A stretch of DNA of 64,000 nucleotides from Erythrocercus mccallii (GCA_013397435.1 VZRG01002285.1:26175-90174), one strand, 5' to 3'; shown: positions 1 to 15,100, counted from the stretch's first letter. The notes: generated by a model from the letters alone, not told the origin. Made by a program: numbers and translations.

Positions 1-3000
1 AAAAAAATAAAAGCCAGGTAAAGCCTTAATGGTCTATGGGTAAAGCAGCCCCCACTCCCTACACTTCCACTGAAAGCTGGCACGGTGCTGGGATCGGCAG
101 CCTCCATTACGGAGCCGTGGGTTTGGTTTTGTATGGCTTTTGCTAGACAGGGCATCTTCTAATTCTTGACCCCTTCGGGTGGGACAGAGGTGTCCCTCCT
201 GTCCCCCAGCCCCTCTTGGGCTCCCCCCAACCCAAGATGGTGCCCGTTGTCTTTGATCGCCATCGTTGCTGGCACAGCAATGTGATATCAACTCTTACCG
301 TGTGTTTATATAATGGCCTTTGTGCCTGTACGTGGGTATTTTATATTATATAAAAGGGGCTGGTGCAAAATGGTGTGTGTGGGGAAGCAGCGCTGGCGGC
401 TGGATAGTATTATTTTTTTGAGGCTGTGTAGTATTGGATACTCACATATGCAAACGCTCATGCAGAGCACACTCTCGCACTGAGGTTGTATGTGTGTTAA
501 TCCCGTATTGAAAACTAAATGATTGCCCTGCAGCCCCTGGGAATGCTGCCTTGGCTGTAGAATGCAGGAAGGGTGGCAGGGCTGGGGGTGGTTAAGCCCG
601 TGGCCGATGGGGGGGAAAGGTGGGAAGGAGGGATGGCTTTTTAAATTTTACATGTATAAATAATACATGGGGAGGTGATATAAATTTCACATATAAGAAT
701 ATATATTTTATGGGTACAATTTTCTTTCTTCTTGTAACAGTAGACCTGAAGATAAGAAGATAAAGGGCGGAAGCTGTAGATGGTGGTGGGGGTATGTGTG
801 TGAAGTGGAAGCAAATGGGATAGATGTTTGAACTCCTGGAGCAGTTGTTGAGGGGGTGGGATGTGTGTGTCCTGCCGTCTTACCAGGAATCCAGGCTCTC
901 ACTCTCTGGCTATCCTCCACCCAGGTTTTCTACTCACACTTGGGTATGTATGTTTGTTGGGAGGGGAGATAAGGCAAAATGACAGCTGTGAGAGACCATG
1001 ATTTTTTTTACTCCATTATCTTGCTTCCGGCACCCCAGAGCATTTTTTAGATTCCCCTTTGGAGTCTGTTGCTTAATCGGCTACAAGGGCTGCTGCCTGG
1101 TTGTGTGAGTAGCCCTTCTTAACCTGGCTCCTGCCTGTCCCAGAAGGGTGGGTCCCAATTTAGGTTTGAGACTCTGGTGTTGCAGAGCGGTACCTGCTGT
1201 GTCCCGGTGCGGAGCAGACTCCACTGGGACTTCTTGCCCAGTCTCTGCCATGTGCTTGGCTGTGCACACCCCAGCTGGGAACTGGGCTCAAGTGGAAGTG
1301 TTTGGGGTTCACAGGCCTGGATAAACACTCCATGAAGGAAGGAGGATCGAGAGCTGTCTTCTTGACAGTGGTGTGACAGGTTCCCGGGGACACAAACCTG
1401 TGATCGTTTATTGGTATAGGAGTGTAAGCAAGTCAGATGTATGTTAATGTGGTTATACAGAACAGCAGGCAACGGTTAAAAATCATGTCTGTTTGCTGTG
1501 CCCTCACCCAGGTATGCCTGCCTCCTGGTTTGGTTCCCAAGGCTCTGCCTACATTCCTTGTAGTAAGAAAATCAGAAATAGCCACAGGGATTTGTAGACT
1601 TTAGATGCACAGAAACCCACATGCATAACAAAATACTAGGTGAGTGGACTCCACCTCTGAATGTTTTGTGTGTGGTTTCTGGTGACTGGAGCTCTGCTTT
1701 CAGGGTTCACAATGTCCCCTGAATGCCTTGATAGGATTATTTCCCTGTACATCTCTACAGCCTGTCCATTCTTCTTTCTGTAATCCCATCTCCTGGGGCA
1801 GGAGAAGCAGCTCTGGGTTTATGGTATGCCCAGAATCCTGTAGCTGGGATTATTTTTTTGTACATCTGTCTCACAAGGCCATTCCTCCCTTCTTTCCTTC
1901 AGTGATGCTTCCTTCCCACCAAGATCCAGCAAGGGAAAGTTCCTCGTACCCACTTGTGAAAACATGAATCATTCCTCACCTTTCCTGTCCCCAACAGGCT
2001 CTGTGTCTGCATTTTATACTCTAATAATGTGGCATTGCATAAATTAGGACTGTGGCAAATCCCTCTAAAAGGAGACACATTGACTGTCTCGAGAACAGAT
2101 GTGAATAAGTTGGTGGTCATAGAAGAGGCAAGGAAAAGGGGACTGGCTGTTAAGAGGGGAACTGCTGGAGCTGTGTTTGGCCAAGATGTTTGCGGCAGAA
2201 GTTGAGGTTGGCAGAGAGAACAAACTCTGTGGCTGTGGTCCTTCCACCTAGTTGGTTTTCTGTGGAAAGTGAGTAGGCTGAGCCTGGGCATGTTGATGGG
2301 GTATATCAGGTTAAAGGGTTAGCTAATCATCTCAGATAAAGGGATGAGGAAAGGCCTGAGCTGCTAAAAATGAACAGCTGGCACACCTAGGTAGGCAAGA
2401 AAGATGGAGAGGCTCAGGTAGACCAAAGGAGGTGGTGATCCCATCAGCAGAAGCGTGTGGAGGTGGGCAAGTGGTGTTCCCAGTCAGTGCATGCCTGGCA
2501 GGGTTCAGTTCAGCGAGATGTCCCTCCCTGTCCCCTGTGCCAGCTCCTGCCTAGGAGCAATGGAGTCACTTGCTCCTGGCAGTCTGTCTGTCTCTTGAAG
2601 CCCTTGGGTCCTGTGCTTCACCACCACCAAGGTGCTGGAGTAGGGCTAGGTCAGAGAGAAACTCCTCACAGGGTTTATTATGCATGACCCTTTCGGTGTC
2701 TCACAAGGCTACTTCTGTCCCAGTGCCAGGTACTGTAAGGTACTGAGAAGCAGTACCTCTTTACAGTAGTGTGGCGTGATCACACACTGAAACCTTCTTG
2801 GAAGGGGTTTCCTGGACCCTTCCCAAGTCTCTCAGCAAAATGGTGAAGAGGTTCAATCATGCTCCATTCTAATAATGGGAACATGGGGAAAACATGCTTG
2901 AGAGTGTTCTGTTCTTGCAGTGTTTCTTGCTCATGCAGTCCCTGGAAGTTCAGGAGACCAGGAGAGGTGATACAAGCTGTGTAGAAAGTGAAATATTTCC

Positions 3001-3113
3001 AGATTTAAAACTACTCAGCCTCTGGGTGAAGTGGGAAGGTCTCTTCTGTAGTCTTACATGATTCACTTCCTGTTTTTGCTCTGACACTGCTCCTTCTGTG
3101 CTTCTTTTCTCAG
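1..3113 (+). other. CSNK1E: Non-coding DNA upstream of the first CSNK1E coding exon, probably 5'UTR intron
   Basis: No exon with coding potential was found here. The stretch ends in a polypyrimidine tract and an AG acceptor at 3112-3113, immediately before the exon carrying the CSNK1E start codon, so at least its right part is intron. There is no CpG island anywhere between 1 and 3113, although CSNK1E is a broadly expressed gene that would be expected to have one. I infer that the promoter and non-coding first exon lie left of the window. The first 750 bases are AT-rich and could instead belong to the 3' end of a neighbouring gene; nothing recognisable supports that. Confidence 0.5.
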
Positions 3114-3125
3114 CACGACTGAACC

Positions 3126-6100
3126 ATGGAGCTTCGAGTGGGAAACAAATACCGGCTGGGCAGAAAGATTGGCAGTGGTTCATTTGGAGACATTTACCTA
3201 GGTGAGTGTGAGAGTCTGTCTCAAGGTTGGTTTTCTCAATTGCATCATTGTTTGAGGTTATTTTTCTTGCCTGTTGGTATTTGTGGGCACTATGTAAGGT
3301 TGGAAGGAGTAGAGAAGAGAAAAAAACTAATGGAATACTGCTAGTGGCTGCTAGCTTTCTCATGGCAAAGAACAGGGGATGAGCTTTGCCTTACCCCACA
3401 TACTGGAGACACAGTGGTGATTGATGAGACTGATTTAGATTTGGACTGTTGGGGGCATATTTGTTATACACCCTATTCCAGTGTTCTCGCTTCCTTTTCT
3501 TGAGCTTGGGTGTGTGTGAGTATAAACTCTGTTCACAGAGTGCGTGGTGGAAGGGGTGGAAGGAAGCTATTCCTTCTAGGATAGAAGGAATACAGTTTTG
3601 TGAAGACTGGTAGTGGAAGAGGTGGTCCAGGCCCTGTAAGAGAAAGGTCTGAGACCAGGAGATGTAAAACAGGTCAGAGAGCCTGGTCTGGCTGAAGCCC
3701 TGGGGCTCAGATCTGTTAGATCTGTAATGGGATTTAGAGTTAGTGTCTGGAATGACCTGAGCTGAAGCTCAGTGGACAGAGCCCGTGAGGTACTGGGTTT
3801 CCTGTTACCACAGCAGGTCACCTGGGTAGTTCTTACAAGCCAGTGTGCTGATGTGTAGATATGCTTCCTGGTGTTTTGCCGGCTCATGTTTTTATCAGCT
3901 CAAACCATGTAAGGCCAGAGTGGCAAGACTACCCAGCAGCCTGCTCAGTCTCTCCATGAGGGCTGGCATTACCTCTCTCTGTTTCTCACCACTACCTGTT
4001 CGCTGTGGTCCTGCAGGCTGGCAGAAGGCCCTCTGCTTTGGTGTCTGCACCCTTTGGGTACTTGCGGGTGGTTGTCATGTGCTCCTTCACTATTAATCTG
4101 TTCAGCTGAGTTGTATTTTGCTTCCCAGTACATCCAGCACTGCTCACTTTTGCTGGTCCTTCAATTTTTCCTAGTTTCTTTATCTGCTGAGCAGCTTGGA
4201 GCCAACACTGCATTTGAGGTGTGGCATTTCCAGTGCCTGGCAGTAGAGGACTACCCTCGAGTGATCTGTAATGTGATGCCTCTGCAGAGACTGCTTTGGG
4301 TCTCCTTGGCTTTCCCCATTACCGACACTTATCGGGTTGCAGAATTGGCCTTAACACGCTGTCAGCTGTATTGTAGAAGAGCTCTTCTAGGATCTCCAGC
4401 ACCTTCTCAACCCTCCCCAAATACCTTTTGTTGAATACCTCTAGTTCAGATTACTTTTCCCTGTGATTGTAAATCACCGTCTGTTTTCAACCTCTGTTTT
4501 TTATCTCCAGTTCCCTCTTGCTTTATTAATCTCTCTTGATTGGTGTTGGTAGGCCCTCTCGATTAAATGTCCTATGGGAATCGCCAGGGACAGGCTTTGT
4601 TGCCACGTTTATCCAGAACATGAACGAAGATGATAAATAATGGATCTGGGATCCCAGTTCCACGGTGTGCTGCCTTTACTGCAGCCTGTTCCTGTATGCT
4701 GCTCCTCTGTGACCCTCCAACCAGTTAGTGTCTTTGGTGACAGTGCTTTTAATTCCTAGGTGCTAGGATTCAGGGCTGATAGCTCAGACACAGTATTTTC
4801 TACCAAGCTAGGGCTTGACCCTCTCTAGGACAGTATAAATCGTCAGGATCTTGCAAAACATCTGGGGTACATGTGGGGAGAGAAAGGAGGTACTAAATGA
4901 AAGGCCTGATCCTGTATTGCTCTGTACCGTCTAACAGGTCATCCACCTGTGCAAAGCAGGTATGGAAAATAGCCCCTGGTGCGGGGGTTGTGCTTGCCTT
5001 GCCTGTCACCAAACAGAGGAAGCCCGATGCCCCTGTGTGGTGAGCACAGCAGGATTCAGCCAAGTTACTTGAATGCAGTATCAAAGCCCTTGTGATGTTC
5101 CTTGGGGTGCAAGCCAGCATGTTTTGAAGCAGTGATAGTGAGACTCTGTGGAGCCTGGGTGACTCCCCAGCCTGGAGGGATTGAGCATGTAGTCTGTGGT
5201 GGTGCATCTGGAGGATGCTTGTGCTCATACTGTGCCCTCACGGCCTGCTCTGCAGAGAGAAGGACTCATTCATGAGGATTTCTCTCCTGCACCCGGTTCA
5301 CTTCACAGTTCTCTCCTTCAATAATGGTATGGACACAGAGCAGGGCTTGTCTGTTTCTGAGGATTAACAGGGGCTGTATGGTTTATCCTCAGCTTCTCTC
5401 TTTCAGGGTGTTACTACTTTCACCTGCTCTGTAACCAGTGGGTGTTGTGTGCTGTCCTCTCTGGAGTTTTAGTTTTTTTGTCTGTCAGTAGGAAACTTGG
5501 ATTTCCACATGGGTAGACACAAAGGATGGACTTTGTTAATCCTTAGCTGGATCTTGAAGCATGTTTCTTCTGTCCCCTACTTTTAGGGTTAGATGTGCTA
5601 GGTGGAATATTCTCCCCACATTCGTTTGAGAGGGTGGGAAATGGGATCAGGCTGCCCATGGGCCTTGGCTAGCCTTTACCTTTAAAAATTTACCTTTAAA
5701 AATGCTCATTCAGAAGAGCAAAACCCAGTTTGCAGAGGAATTGCCGAGATCTTTGGGCTGCTGGAGGTGCTTTGGCAGGGCAGGGTCGCTGGACTTGTAG
5801 GAATTGTTTGGCCGGGATGCACACTGGTAGTGGAAAGGAGCTGGGCAGACAAAGCATGCTGGGACCTGAGCTGGCTGGGGACAGTTCCTGGTGGCAGGCT
5901 CCTCCCTTGCTGGGAGGGGAGTGCCTTCCCTTTGTTTCCTGTCTTGTTAACTCTCTCTCGCCCTATCTGCCTTCATCCATCTGTTCCCAGCCCTCCATTC
6001 TTCCCTTGGCAGGCTGTGGAGATGGGCACAGGCAGTGGGGAGTGTGGGGCCTCTGCCTGTTGCCTCTGGTGCTTAGGGAGGGTGGTGTTTATTGTATCAG

Positions 6101-9100
6101 ACATGCAGTCAGGATTCCACTCTGAAAAGATCCTGTTCGGCTGGTGATCCTCTGTCCCCAGGGCCCCATTTCAAAGAGCTTGTGATGAATGAGTTGAATT
6201 TTTGCAGCCCCCACAGCGGAGTGAGATTGGGGGAGGACATTAGGAATTATCCCCCATCCTACATTCAGTCTCTTGAGTGGCTGAAGCTAGCAGACTCTGC
6301 TGTATTTGTCTGAAACATGGTGCTTTCCAGTCTGTAAAGTGAGCACAGAACGGTTGCTTTTGTACTTGCAGCTTTAAAAAAGATGATGATCGAAGCATGG
6401 AACAAAGGATCAGAAAGACTCCTGCCGGTAAATTCCCTCCTTGCTAGTGGTGGTCTTGATCTCGGTGGATCTCTAGCCAAGAAATAGTACAGGGAACAAC
6501 TTGTAGACATGGTGAGGTTTGGAGAGGGAGCAAGCCTAGAGTTCAGACAGTGACCCCCTCAGCAAAGAATAGGTTAGATTGGTCCAGAGAAGGACCACAA
6601 TAATGATTAGAGGGATGAAGCATCTCTATTATGAGGAAAAGCTGAAAGAATTGAGATTGTTCAGCCTTGGAGAGGGCTTCGAGGTGGCCTAGATCCAGCC
6701 TTCCTTCCCTAAAGGAAGCCTACAAGAATGACTGGGAGAGACTTTTTGCAAGGACGCATAGTGAGAGAACAAGGGGAATGAGTTTAAACTAAAAAAGGTT
6801 TAGATTACATATTAAGAAGAAATTCTTTGCTATGTGGGTGATGAGAGACTGGAAAAGGTACCCCAGAGAAGTTGTGGATGCCCCATCCCTAGAAATGTTC
6901 AAGGCCAGGTTGGATGGGGCTCTGAGCAACCTGTTCTAGTGAAAGGTGTCCCTGCCCATGGCAGGGGTGTTGAAACTAGGTGATCTTTAAAGTCCCTTCC
7001 AACCAAACCATCCTCTGAGTCTACTTGTGCTCTTCTAGGCCGCAGGGTTGTTTCTTCTTTCTCTAAGTAACACCTTCATTTGGGCTATGGAGAGTGTGCG
7101 GCTAAAGGCTATCAGAGCATTTGAATCGCATAATCACATTTTGAAGAATCTGAGTCTTCTTGATGCCTACCCCTGCTTTCCCTTTTCCAGCTTTATGTGC
7201 CCACAGACAACACTCCCTGCCTGCAGACAGCCTAGTAGGTGGATGCATCTTCATGTTTCTGAACACCTAGGGTAATGTGGAGATGAGAACTCATTCATGT
7301 TTCCACCGTTCATGTTCTGGGAATTGGGTTAATTCAAAATGCTAATGCTGCAGACTCATCATTGCTTGTGTGTCAGAAAATGTATTGGGAGAGGGAAAAA
7401 CTCTCCCTGGGGAACAGACAAGGGAGCTGCTTCAGAGGATTTGGAGGAAAGTCCTCACAAAGGCAGGGGAAAGAGACAAGGGAAGGAAGTTCTCTTATGG
7501 TTTTTGGATGTCCTGAGTGTTTCCATTCTGAATGAGGGCCAGTGGTTGAACACTAATTTAAAAGGTGGACAGATACTAGTCCCTTTTCTTGCTCTTTTCT
7601 TCCTTGCTCTTCCTGGTGCTTTTAGGAAGAGTCCTGTGGTGGAGTGAAGGGAATGTATAGACTTGTTTTTCTGGCCACCATTTTTTTAGTGGAAAATGCC
7701 AGTATCTTTTCAAAAGTAAGCATTGGACAAATGTGTCTACCTCTCAGGATGACATTTTCCCTTTCCCTTCTCCTGGATCCTGCGTTAAAATCTGTATTAA
7801 ATTAATCCCATTGCTCCTCCTTCCCCTCCCTCAGAGTACCCTAAATAATTCCTCTCCCTCCTTAGTGTTTACAGCCTTCAAATATTTGTAGACTGTTGTC
7901 ATGTCCCATTCTTCCTCCCCACCCTTCTTAGTTGTATCTCTTGTCTGTGTTACATATTTAGCTCTTTTAATCTTCCTTAGTAAATCAATCCCTCTAGGCC
8001 CCAATCATTTTGTTGCTCTCTTACAAATTCCTAGCAGCTTGTCTGTCTCAACCTAGCACTACAGCATCTAGATCATGTATTTTTGCTAGCAGGCAGCTCT
8101 TGGCTAACTGTGTGTACAAGCCAGAACTCTTCAACTGGAAATGGATCTCTTTAGGATCCATAGGGAGAAGCAATCCAGTTGTGGGAACATTTCCTTCATT
8201 TCTTTGGTCCCTGGCTCTGGAGGCAGTGTGTGAAAGAGGATAAATGAAGAGATTTATCTACAACTTGTCCATGTGAACTCTTTAATTCTTATCATGGAGT
8301 TCAGGAGGCACAAATTAGCCAGACCTACCAAAACTAGCTATGGGATATCTGCAAAACATCACGTTTGACTCCAGCTCATGTTTGGCACGCATGCTGTGGA
8401 GTAGTTTATTTTACGACTGTGTTCATAAGCTGCTTGTGATCAGGGCTGCTCTCTGATTTGTGTTTAAGTGCAATTTCTAATAGTTCCAGATACAAGGAAG
8501 GGCTTGTAAGAGTGTGTGAAGCAGGCATGACAGAGAAGGAGAGAAGCAAGTCTTAAGTGTCATCCCCGTGACCAGTGTACAGATATTCCTTCTTTCCATT
8601 TGAGGGTGATGTGAAACATCTGGAATCCTTTCAGCTAGTACAAGAAAAAGAGCAGCCTGTTCCTTCTTGGATGGTGCACTTTGAGACCAGAGTGCTGGCT
8701 TTTGCAGCTGGCAGCAGAGTTGTTTTCAGAGAGAAGCATGTGGGGTGGTGGTTTAGTGTCATTGCAAAGTATTTAGCAATACCTTCAGCAGAGGTATCCA
8801 GGCAGCTTAATTCAGGACCAGACTCTACTTATTTCTTCATGCTTCTAATTTGTGATATAGCACATGTTTCTGTGTTGGCAAAAGATAAAGCTATTATTAA
8901 AACCCTCAGGAGAGGGAGAAGCTGGGGATTTAGAGATTGTCTGTATTGAGCAGGTCAGCACTGTGGAGAAAACAGAGAGAGCCGGCATGTTAATGTCTCC
9001 TCCTCAACTAATTGGCTGTGTTGAAATGATGTAACTGAGGTAACCAGTAATTTTGCTGGGGAAGAGATACCCCGTATCACTGCTTGAGTGGCTACTTGGG

Positions 9101-12100
9101 TTCAGGGGCTCGGTTTATGATCAGTGGAAGCTACAACTTCCACTGGGTTTAGGTACTGTTGATACGTGCAGATGGACCTTCCAAAATCTGGCACTTTTTG
9201 AGATAATGAGGTAGTTCACATGTAAGATTGTTGTCCTAGACTGATTTCAGGATCAGACCTGGTTTCCTATTCATGTACCTCTCTCTGGGCTTGCATTTAC
9301 AAATGGCAGTGCTGGAAACTGTAGGAAGCTGAAGTGGCTCAATCTCATTTCTGTCATAGAGAATAGATTTCAGAGCAAATTTTAAAGTTTTGGCATCTTT
9401 ACAGGCCTTGTTAGAAGTGTTTAACTTCAGTAAAAGCTTGTACAATCTTCATTTCACTCTCATTCCTATGCAGGAGCCAATATTGCGACTGGTGAAGAGG
9501 TGGCCATCAAACTGGAATGTGTCAAAACCAAGCATCCCCAGCTCCACATTGAAAGCAAGTTCTACAAGATGATGCAGGGAGGAGGTGAGATGGGGAGGAA
9601 AGGATGGGGCTGTGGGAGTGGTTGGAGAAGGAAATTACTCTGGAGAGCTTTAGAAAATAGATGATTTGGTGTTAGACATGATCTTCTCAGCAGGGGATTC
9701 AGCATCTATTCTCTCTGTTCCCTGGGCTTAATATTTTTCTTTCCTCAGTGGGTATCCCCTCCATTAAGTGGTGTGGAGCAGAGGGGGACTACAATGTGAT
9801 GGTGATGGAACTCTTGGGGCCCAGCCTGGAAGATCTCTTCAACTTCTGTTCCCGCAAATTTAGTCTCAAGACAGTTCTGCTGCTGGCAGACCAGATGGTA
9901 AGTTTCCTCTGAAGCATTTGTGCCTACTCTCCTTTTCTATGCCTTTTTCCCCCCTCCACACTCCTCTCCCATCCCCTCTGCTTGAGAGCTGCTGTATCCC
10001 AGGCTTTCTTCATTTAGCACAAGTGGCTGCCAGCATTCTATTTCTTGATGAAGTTGGGGGCCTGGAACCTAGACACTGGTGGCACTTCCTTATCTCCATC
10101 CCTCCTTCCTTTGCCAGCTGCTTGTTAGTGCTCGTGTTAGTGTTGCACACATAGATACTGCATGATGAATTTTTGGCACCTATCTTAATTCCACTGCTCG
10201 TGTCCTGGGTTTAAGACCTTTAGCTCTTCTGGACAGACCTGTGCCTTTCCTGGCCCAGCTAAGTTCAAAAGGTGACAATGTCAATGCTGAAGCTCAAAGT
10301 TTTAGTCCCTATAGGCTTGCTTCCCATCCTTCCTTGTGATGTTAATGTTAATTCCTTCCCAGAGTGAGGAATGAGCTGGTGTGCAGGGTTAAATTCCATC
10401 TCCAGATCCTGCAGCATCCAGAGGGTGTCTTTTCCTTGGCTGTCATCACTGATAGTCAATGTAAAGTGTTCTTTTCTTGCTCTCACAGGTCAGTGTCTTG
10501 GACAGAATACTATTTTTAACAGATGCAGTTAAAATAAGTTTGTTTCTTGCTTGTCTCACTATTAATTAATTAATTAATCTATCTATCCCTCCTCCAGATC
10601 AGTCGTATTGAGTACATTCATTCCAAAAACTTCATCCATCGGGATGTGAAGCCAGACAACTTCCTTATGGGCCTTGGCAAAAAGGGCAACCTAGTATACA
10701 TCATTGATTTTGGTTTGGCCAAGAAGTACCGAGACGCCCGGACCCACCAGCACATCCCTTATCGGGAAAACAAGAATCTGACTGGCACAGCCCGTTATGC
10801 CTCTATCAACACCCACCTGGGAATTGGTGAGCCTGCTTGCTGTTGCCACTTGATGGGGCTTTCCAGGGGTGGTTGTATGTCCCCAGAAGGAGAGGGTTGG
10901 GTTCTTCACCTGACTCCGCTGACCTGCCTTGAGATGGTGGGCAAATAACTTAAATGCTATGCCTGTGTTACTTCTGCTGCTGTGGTGGCACTCTGAGCTC
11001 CTGAAGACAGAAATAATCTGCTGATCTGTGTTTGTGCACTGCTTAGTGCAGAGGGCCCTGTTGAGCATCAAGGCTGTGACCTCCCCGACTCTGCTCCTAC
11101 TAAATCTGCCTTTGCACAATATTTGAAGGCTGATTAGATGTGTAAAGGAGACAAGGCACTGAGCCTTTAGGAATATGTGCAGTTGAAACCTGTCTTTTTG
11201 ACTCCTGAGTGTCTTTGTTAGTGATTGTTCCGTGGCTGCCAGAGCTGGAAGATAGAGGCCCACCGCAGTATGGTCTTACCCACTACTGACGATGGCAATG
11301 TGCTGGAAATGTACAAGAAGCTGGAATGAGGGGAGGCTTCCAGCTGCCTGGACACCCCTGTTTTGTGACTGAGGATTGGCTGTCACAGGCCATCAAAATA
11401 TAAATGTGTCTGTGAACTGCACCAACCCAGTGAGGCAACTTCAGGGAAGTAAGGTTCTGCCCTTAATGCGTGTGGTTAGTACTGAAGGGATGAAACTACA
11501 CTGGAAAAGAATGCTGAGTGTTCCAGCCAGGTCTTACATTGGTGATGACCATCATCCCAGGTTTTGTAAAAACCTTTTGCAGGTTAGTACCCACCACACT
11601 TAAACCTCCTGAAGTCACCCAAACTCTTGTCCTGGAGTCAACCCCTGGTGGCTGTGAGGAACACAGTTGAAAACCTCTTGGAGTTTTCTCTTCTGTTCTT
11701 TGCCCAAAAACTTTTTTCCAGCATTTGACCTCCTTTCTCTGCTAATTTTTAGCTAAACTTTGTTCACAGTATGAGGCTTCCTTAGTTACTGTAGGGTCCA
11801 TTTGGAGCAGACTGACTTGGTTCTGCTGTTGACTGGTAACTCTGACGAGCAGAAACACCGAAGCTGTCTTGCCTGTTGGACCCGGGGAAATATCTGCTGT
11901 GCCTGCAGATTGTTTCTATCTCTGGGAGGCCCTTCTTCTGAAGCGTATAACCTAACCTGGAAATTTGAAAATCAGAGCACGGCACTCAAACCTTTTAAAC
12001 TAACAGCTTTCACAGGATTTCATGTCCTCATTCTTCCTGCATTCTCCCCTCTTGCAGGTATTTCTCAGATATCTGAAGTCACTACTTGGCCTGCAGAAAA

Positions 12101-15100
12101 TAAAGCAGTTTTTCCCACTGTCTTCCTTGCTTAATACTGTATAACTTTAGGTGGAGAATGCTTTTTTTATATCAAAATGGGGAGCGTTGTGTGTTGAGAG
12201 CGGCTGTAATGTCCTGACCTCTTCCATGTTTAAAAATAGTTCTCGTAGAGCTTTCTGAGTTGGCCTTCTGTATTTTGGCTTGACCTGCATATATATAACT
12301 GACTCTCCATTGAATTCTCAGTCAAGATTTCCACAGCCATGGTAACTGCCACAAGGAGACATGCACAAAATAATTCTCACTACTATGTCTGTCGATTCTC
12401 TTGTGTGTGCCTGCTCTGCCTGAACTGATCACGAGAGGCTAAATGTCTGGTTGTGGCTTTTGAACGACTTCATTATTCATTCCACCCCAACTTAGCCCTT
12501 TACTGCTGGTGCTTGGCTTGCATGTCAGGTTGAACCAACAATGTCTAAACAGTAATCCAAGGGCAAATTGTATATGCCATCAGTCTGAGTGCAGCCACCA
12601 CTCTGTCCATGCCCTTTGCTTTGGGAAAGTCTGGGTGTGAGTTACTCTGCGCAACAGGTCTCGAGTGTATTATCTCCACGTTGCAGATAGTTGCCCTGAA
12701 CGGCTTAAAGGTTACGTGACTTGCCTGGAGGAAAGGGGATGGGAGTGTTTGGGTTTCAGCTGGAGTTCCTGTTTCTCAAGACCTTGCCACAGGGTATATG
12801 ACTTAGATATTTGTGAGTTAGCAGCATTGCCATGGGAACCATCACTGAATTTTTTGACTTTTCAGAGACTAAATTCTCTGTCTTAATGTTACATTAATGG
12901 GGTCCAGGGAGAGGGAAGGAATCAGGTGCCAGGGTATTTGTGTGACAGGAATAGCAAATGAATAAAGGCCTTTATTTGAATTTGCAATCTAAGGGTTGGG
13001 CATTCCGATGTCTGGAGGAAACACATTCTTTTCCCAGTGACTGGGGAGCAAAGTAGGAGGTGAAATTGGGGAGGGTTCCACAGCTGGAGACTTGCCCTTT
13101 GGGGGAGTCATTGGACTGTGCTGGCTTTGGTTCACGCATTCCAGTCAATTTTCACATGCTCTAGGGATGAGAGTCCCTTGCACCCACTGTAGCCTGTAAT
13201 GTCTGAAATAGATGCCTGGGGTGCCCAGGAGACAGTCTTGGAAGAAGCCTGATGGTCTCTGTCTGGGTGACAGAGGGGGTGGGAGGGCAATGCCATCCCA
13301 AATTAATGTCCTAGATGGTATCGGTGTAGGCTGTGCAGATCATAAGTCCTCCTGCTCATCCTGCCCTCTGTCACCCATTCCAGAGTCTTGTGTGTTTTTA
13401 AAGGCTGTTGCCATGCAGTGGGGAGAGAAAGAGGAACTCCAGTCCAGCATGTGCAAGATCAGATCTGAGTATGTAATCAGGAAAATACTGCTTGGTTAAG
13501 CCTTCCTGCAGCTGGGCTGGCTTCAGGGAAGACAGCTGATTTCTAGGGAGTTCTGCATGGAAGCATCATCACTTTGGTAGGATCAGAGTGGAGGAAAACA
13601 CTCTTTGGATGAGGGGACCAGGAAACAGGCTGCAAAGAAACATGTTTTGTCATGAACTTTGTGTCCAAGGCAACCAGTCCTTAGTGTTCGGTCTTTGCCC
13701 AAGCATGTCTTGTCCTGTCCTGCCACTCACCCCGGATTTGGCTTCTGAGGACCCTGCTTTGGGAAGGGAGTGAAGGTGTGGGCTGGCTGGGAACCTTGCT
13801 GGGGGTGGGAGGGAACTGGCAAGAGATTGCTTGCAGAGTGGGTTGCGTTTGAGAGGTCATGCTGGGTTGTGTGGGAAGGAGACCTTGTGTCTTCTGTTGG
13901 AAGGGCTCTTGGGAAGGAGGGAGAAAAGGATGAGTGCCTTATGAAAAAGACATAAATTTTTCATAAAATTAGCTTTCAAAAAAAACTAACCCCATTGTAG
14001 GAGAGATGAGATAAAATGGAGAGAGGAAGTGTGGTGTGGTATCACAGGTCATGACTATAATCCTGCTTCTGGACTGACTTGCTCAGCAGATGCATTCATA
14101 CCACTTGTGTTTTTCTTTCTCTTTTTGAACTCCAAAGTGAGATTTTTTCTTTTCCTGCAGCCCAGGGATGCTGTGAGAGGTAGTCACTGATTGTCAGGTT
14201 TCTAAAAGTGGAAAGTAGTAACACTAAATAATGTTTCCTTGGTGTGTAGAGGTAAAGTTTTATTTCTGACTCTTCACTGTTAAATGTTATCTAGTATTCT
14301 GAGGATGTTGGTATATAAGGCCCTGCAAAAAAAGTTATTTAATATTGGGAGATGTGTAATAGTAACTGAAGTTGAAACAAACAAACAGGATGTAGGAACT
14401 GTTGTCCTTCCCCTCCTCCGAGGATTAATTTAGGATCTTGTACATAGGGTTACAGATAATAGACTGCTACAATGTCTTGAGGTAGCTGCACAGCTGTGAC
14501 CCATCCTATTGGTACTTCAGGCTCATCACAGGTTTGAGTCTCACTGAAGTTGTTTAAGTGGGCTACAATGACCTCATGTATGTGAGGTGCTAAACATCAG
14601 GAGTGCTGCATAGTCAAACACTTATAATGCCACATTTTAATAATTAGATGTTGTGTTTGCAGTTGTATTTCCTTGATCATATTTCTGTGTTAAGACACAG
14701 TTAAGGTGTGTTTGCATGCACGTAATGGATACTAGTTAGCTTCCCAATTTGGTTTTTAGCCCCTCTCATTGCCTTCAGTGAGGGCTTGTAGCATCCCCCA
14801 CTGACTTCAGGCTTCCTAATCTCAAGTCTCTAATTCTGGCCTTCCCTAAAGTGCTAGGACCATGCCCAGGCACATGTTTGTGGAATGGATCCTGTTCTGA
14901 ATGGGATTGGTGGCTGTGCTCAAAAATGCTATGCTTCACACAAGTGGAGGTGTGTTATTCAGCCTGCCCTAAGCAGTTTGGAGTTCAAGCAGGATTTTAG
15001 AGGTGACATCCTGACTTATTCTTGAGAGGCTGATTTGCTTGTTCAGTAGGTTTCTCTGGTTCCTGCCCTGCCTTTCCCTACTCCTCTGAGGGGAACCACC

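Noticed and set aside
5675..5702. Two adjacent copies of TTTACCTTTAAAAA
   Set aside because: A real 14-bp tandem duplication, but too small and AT-rich to suggest more than slippage in a CSNK1E intron.
10691..11263. 190-codon minus-strand ORF
   Set aside because: It is partly the antisense of the conserved CSNK1E exon 10598-10826 and partly intron. The peptide has no family features.
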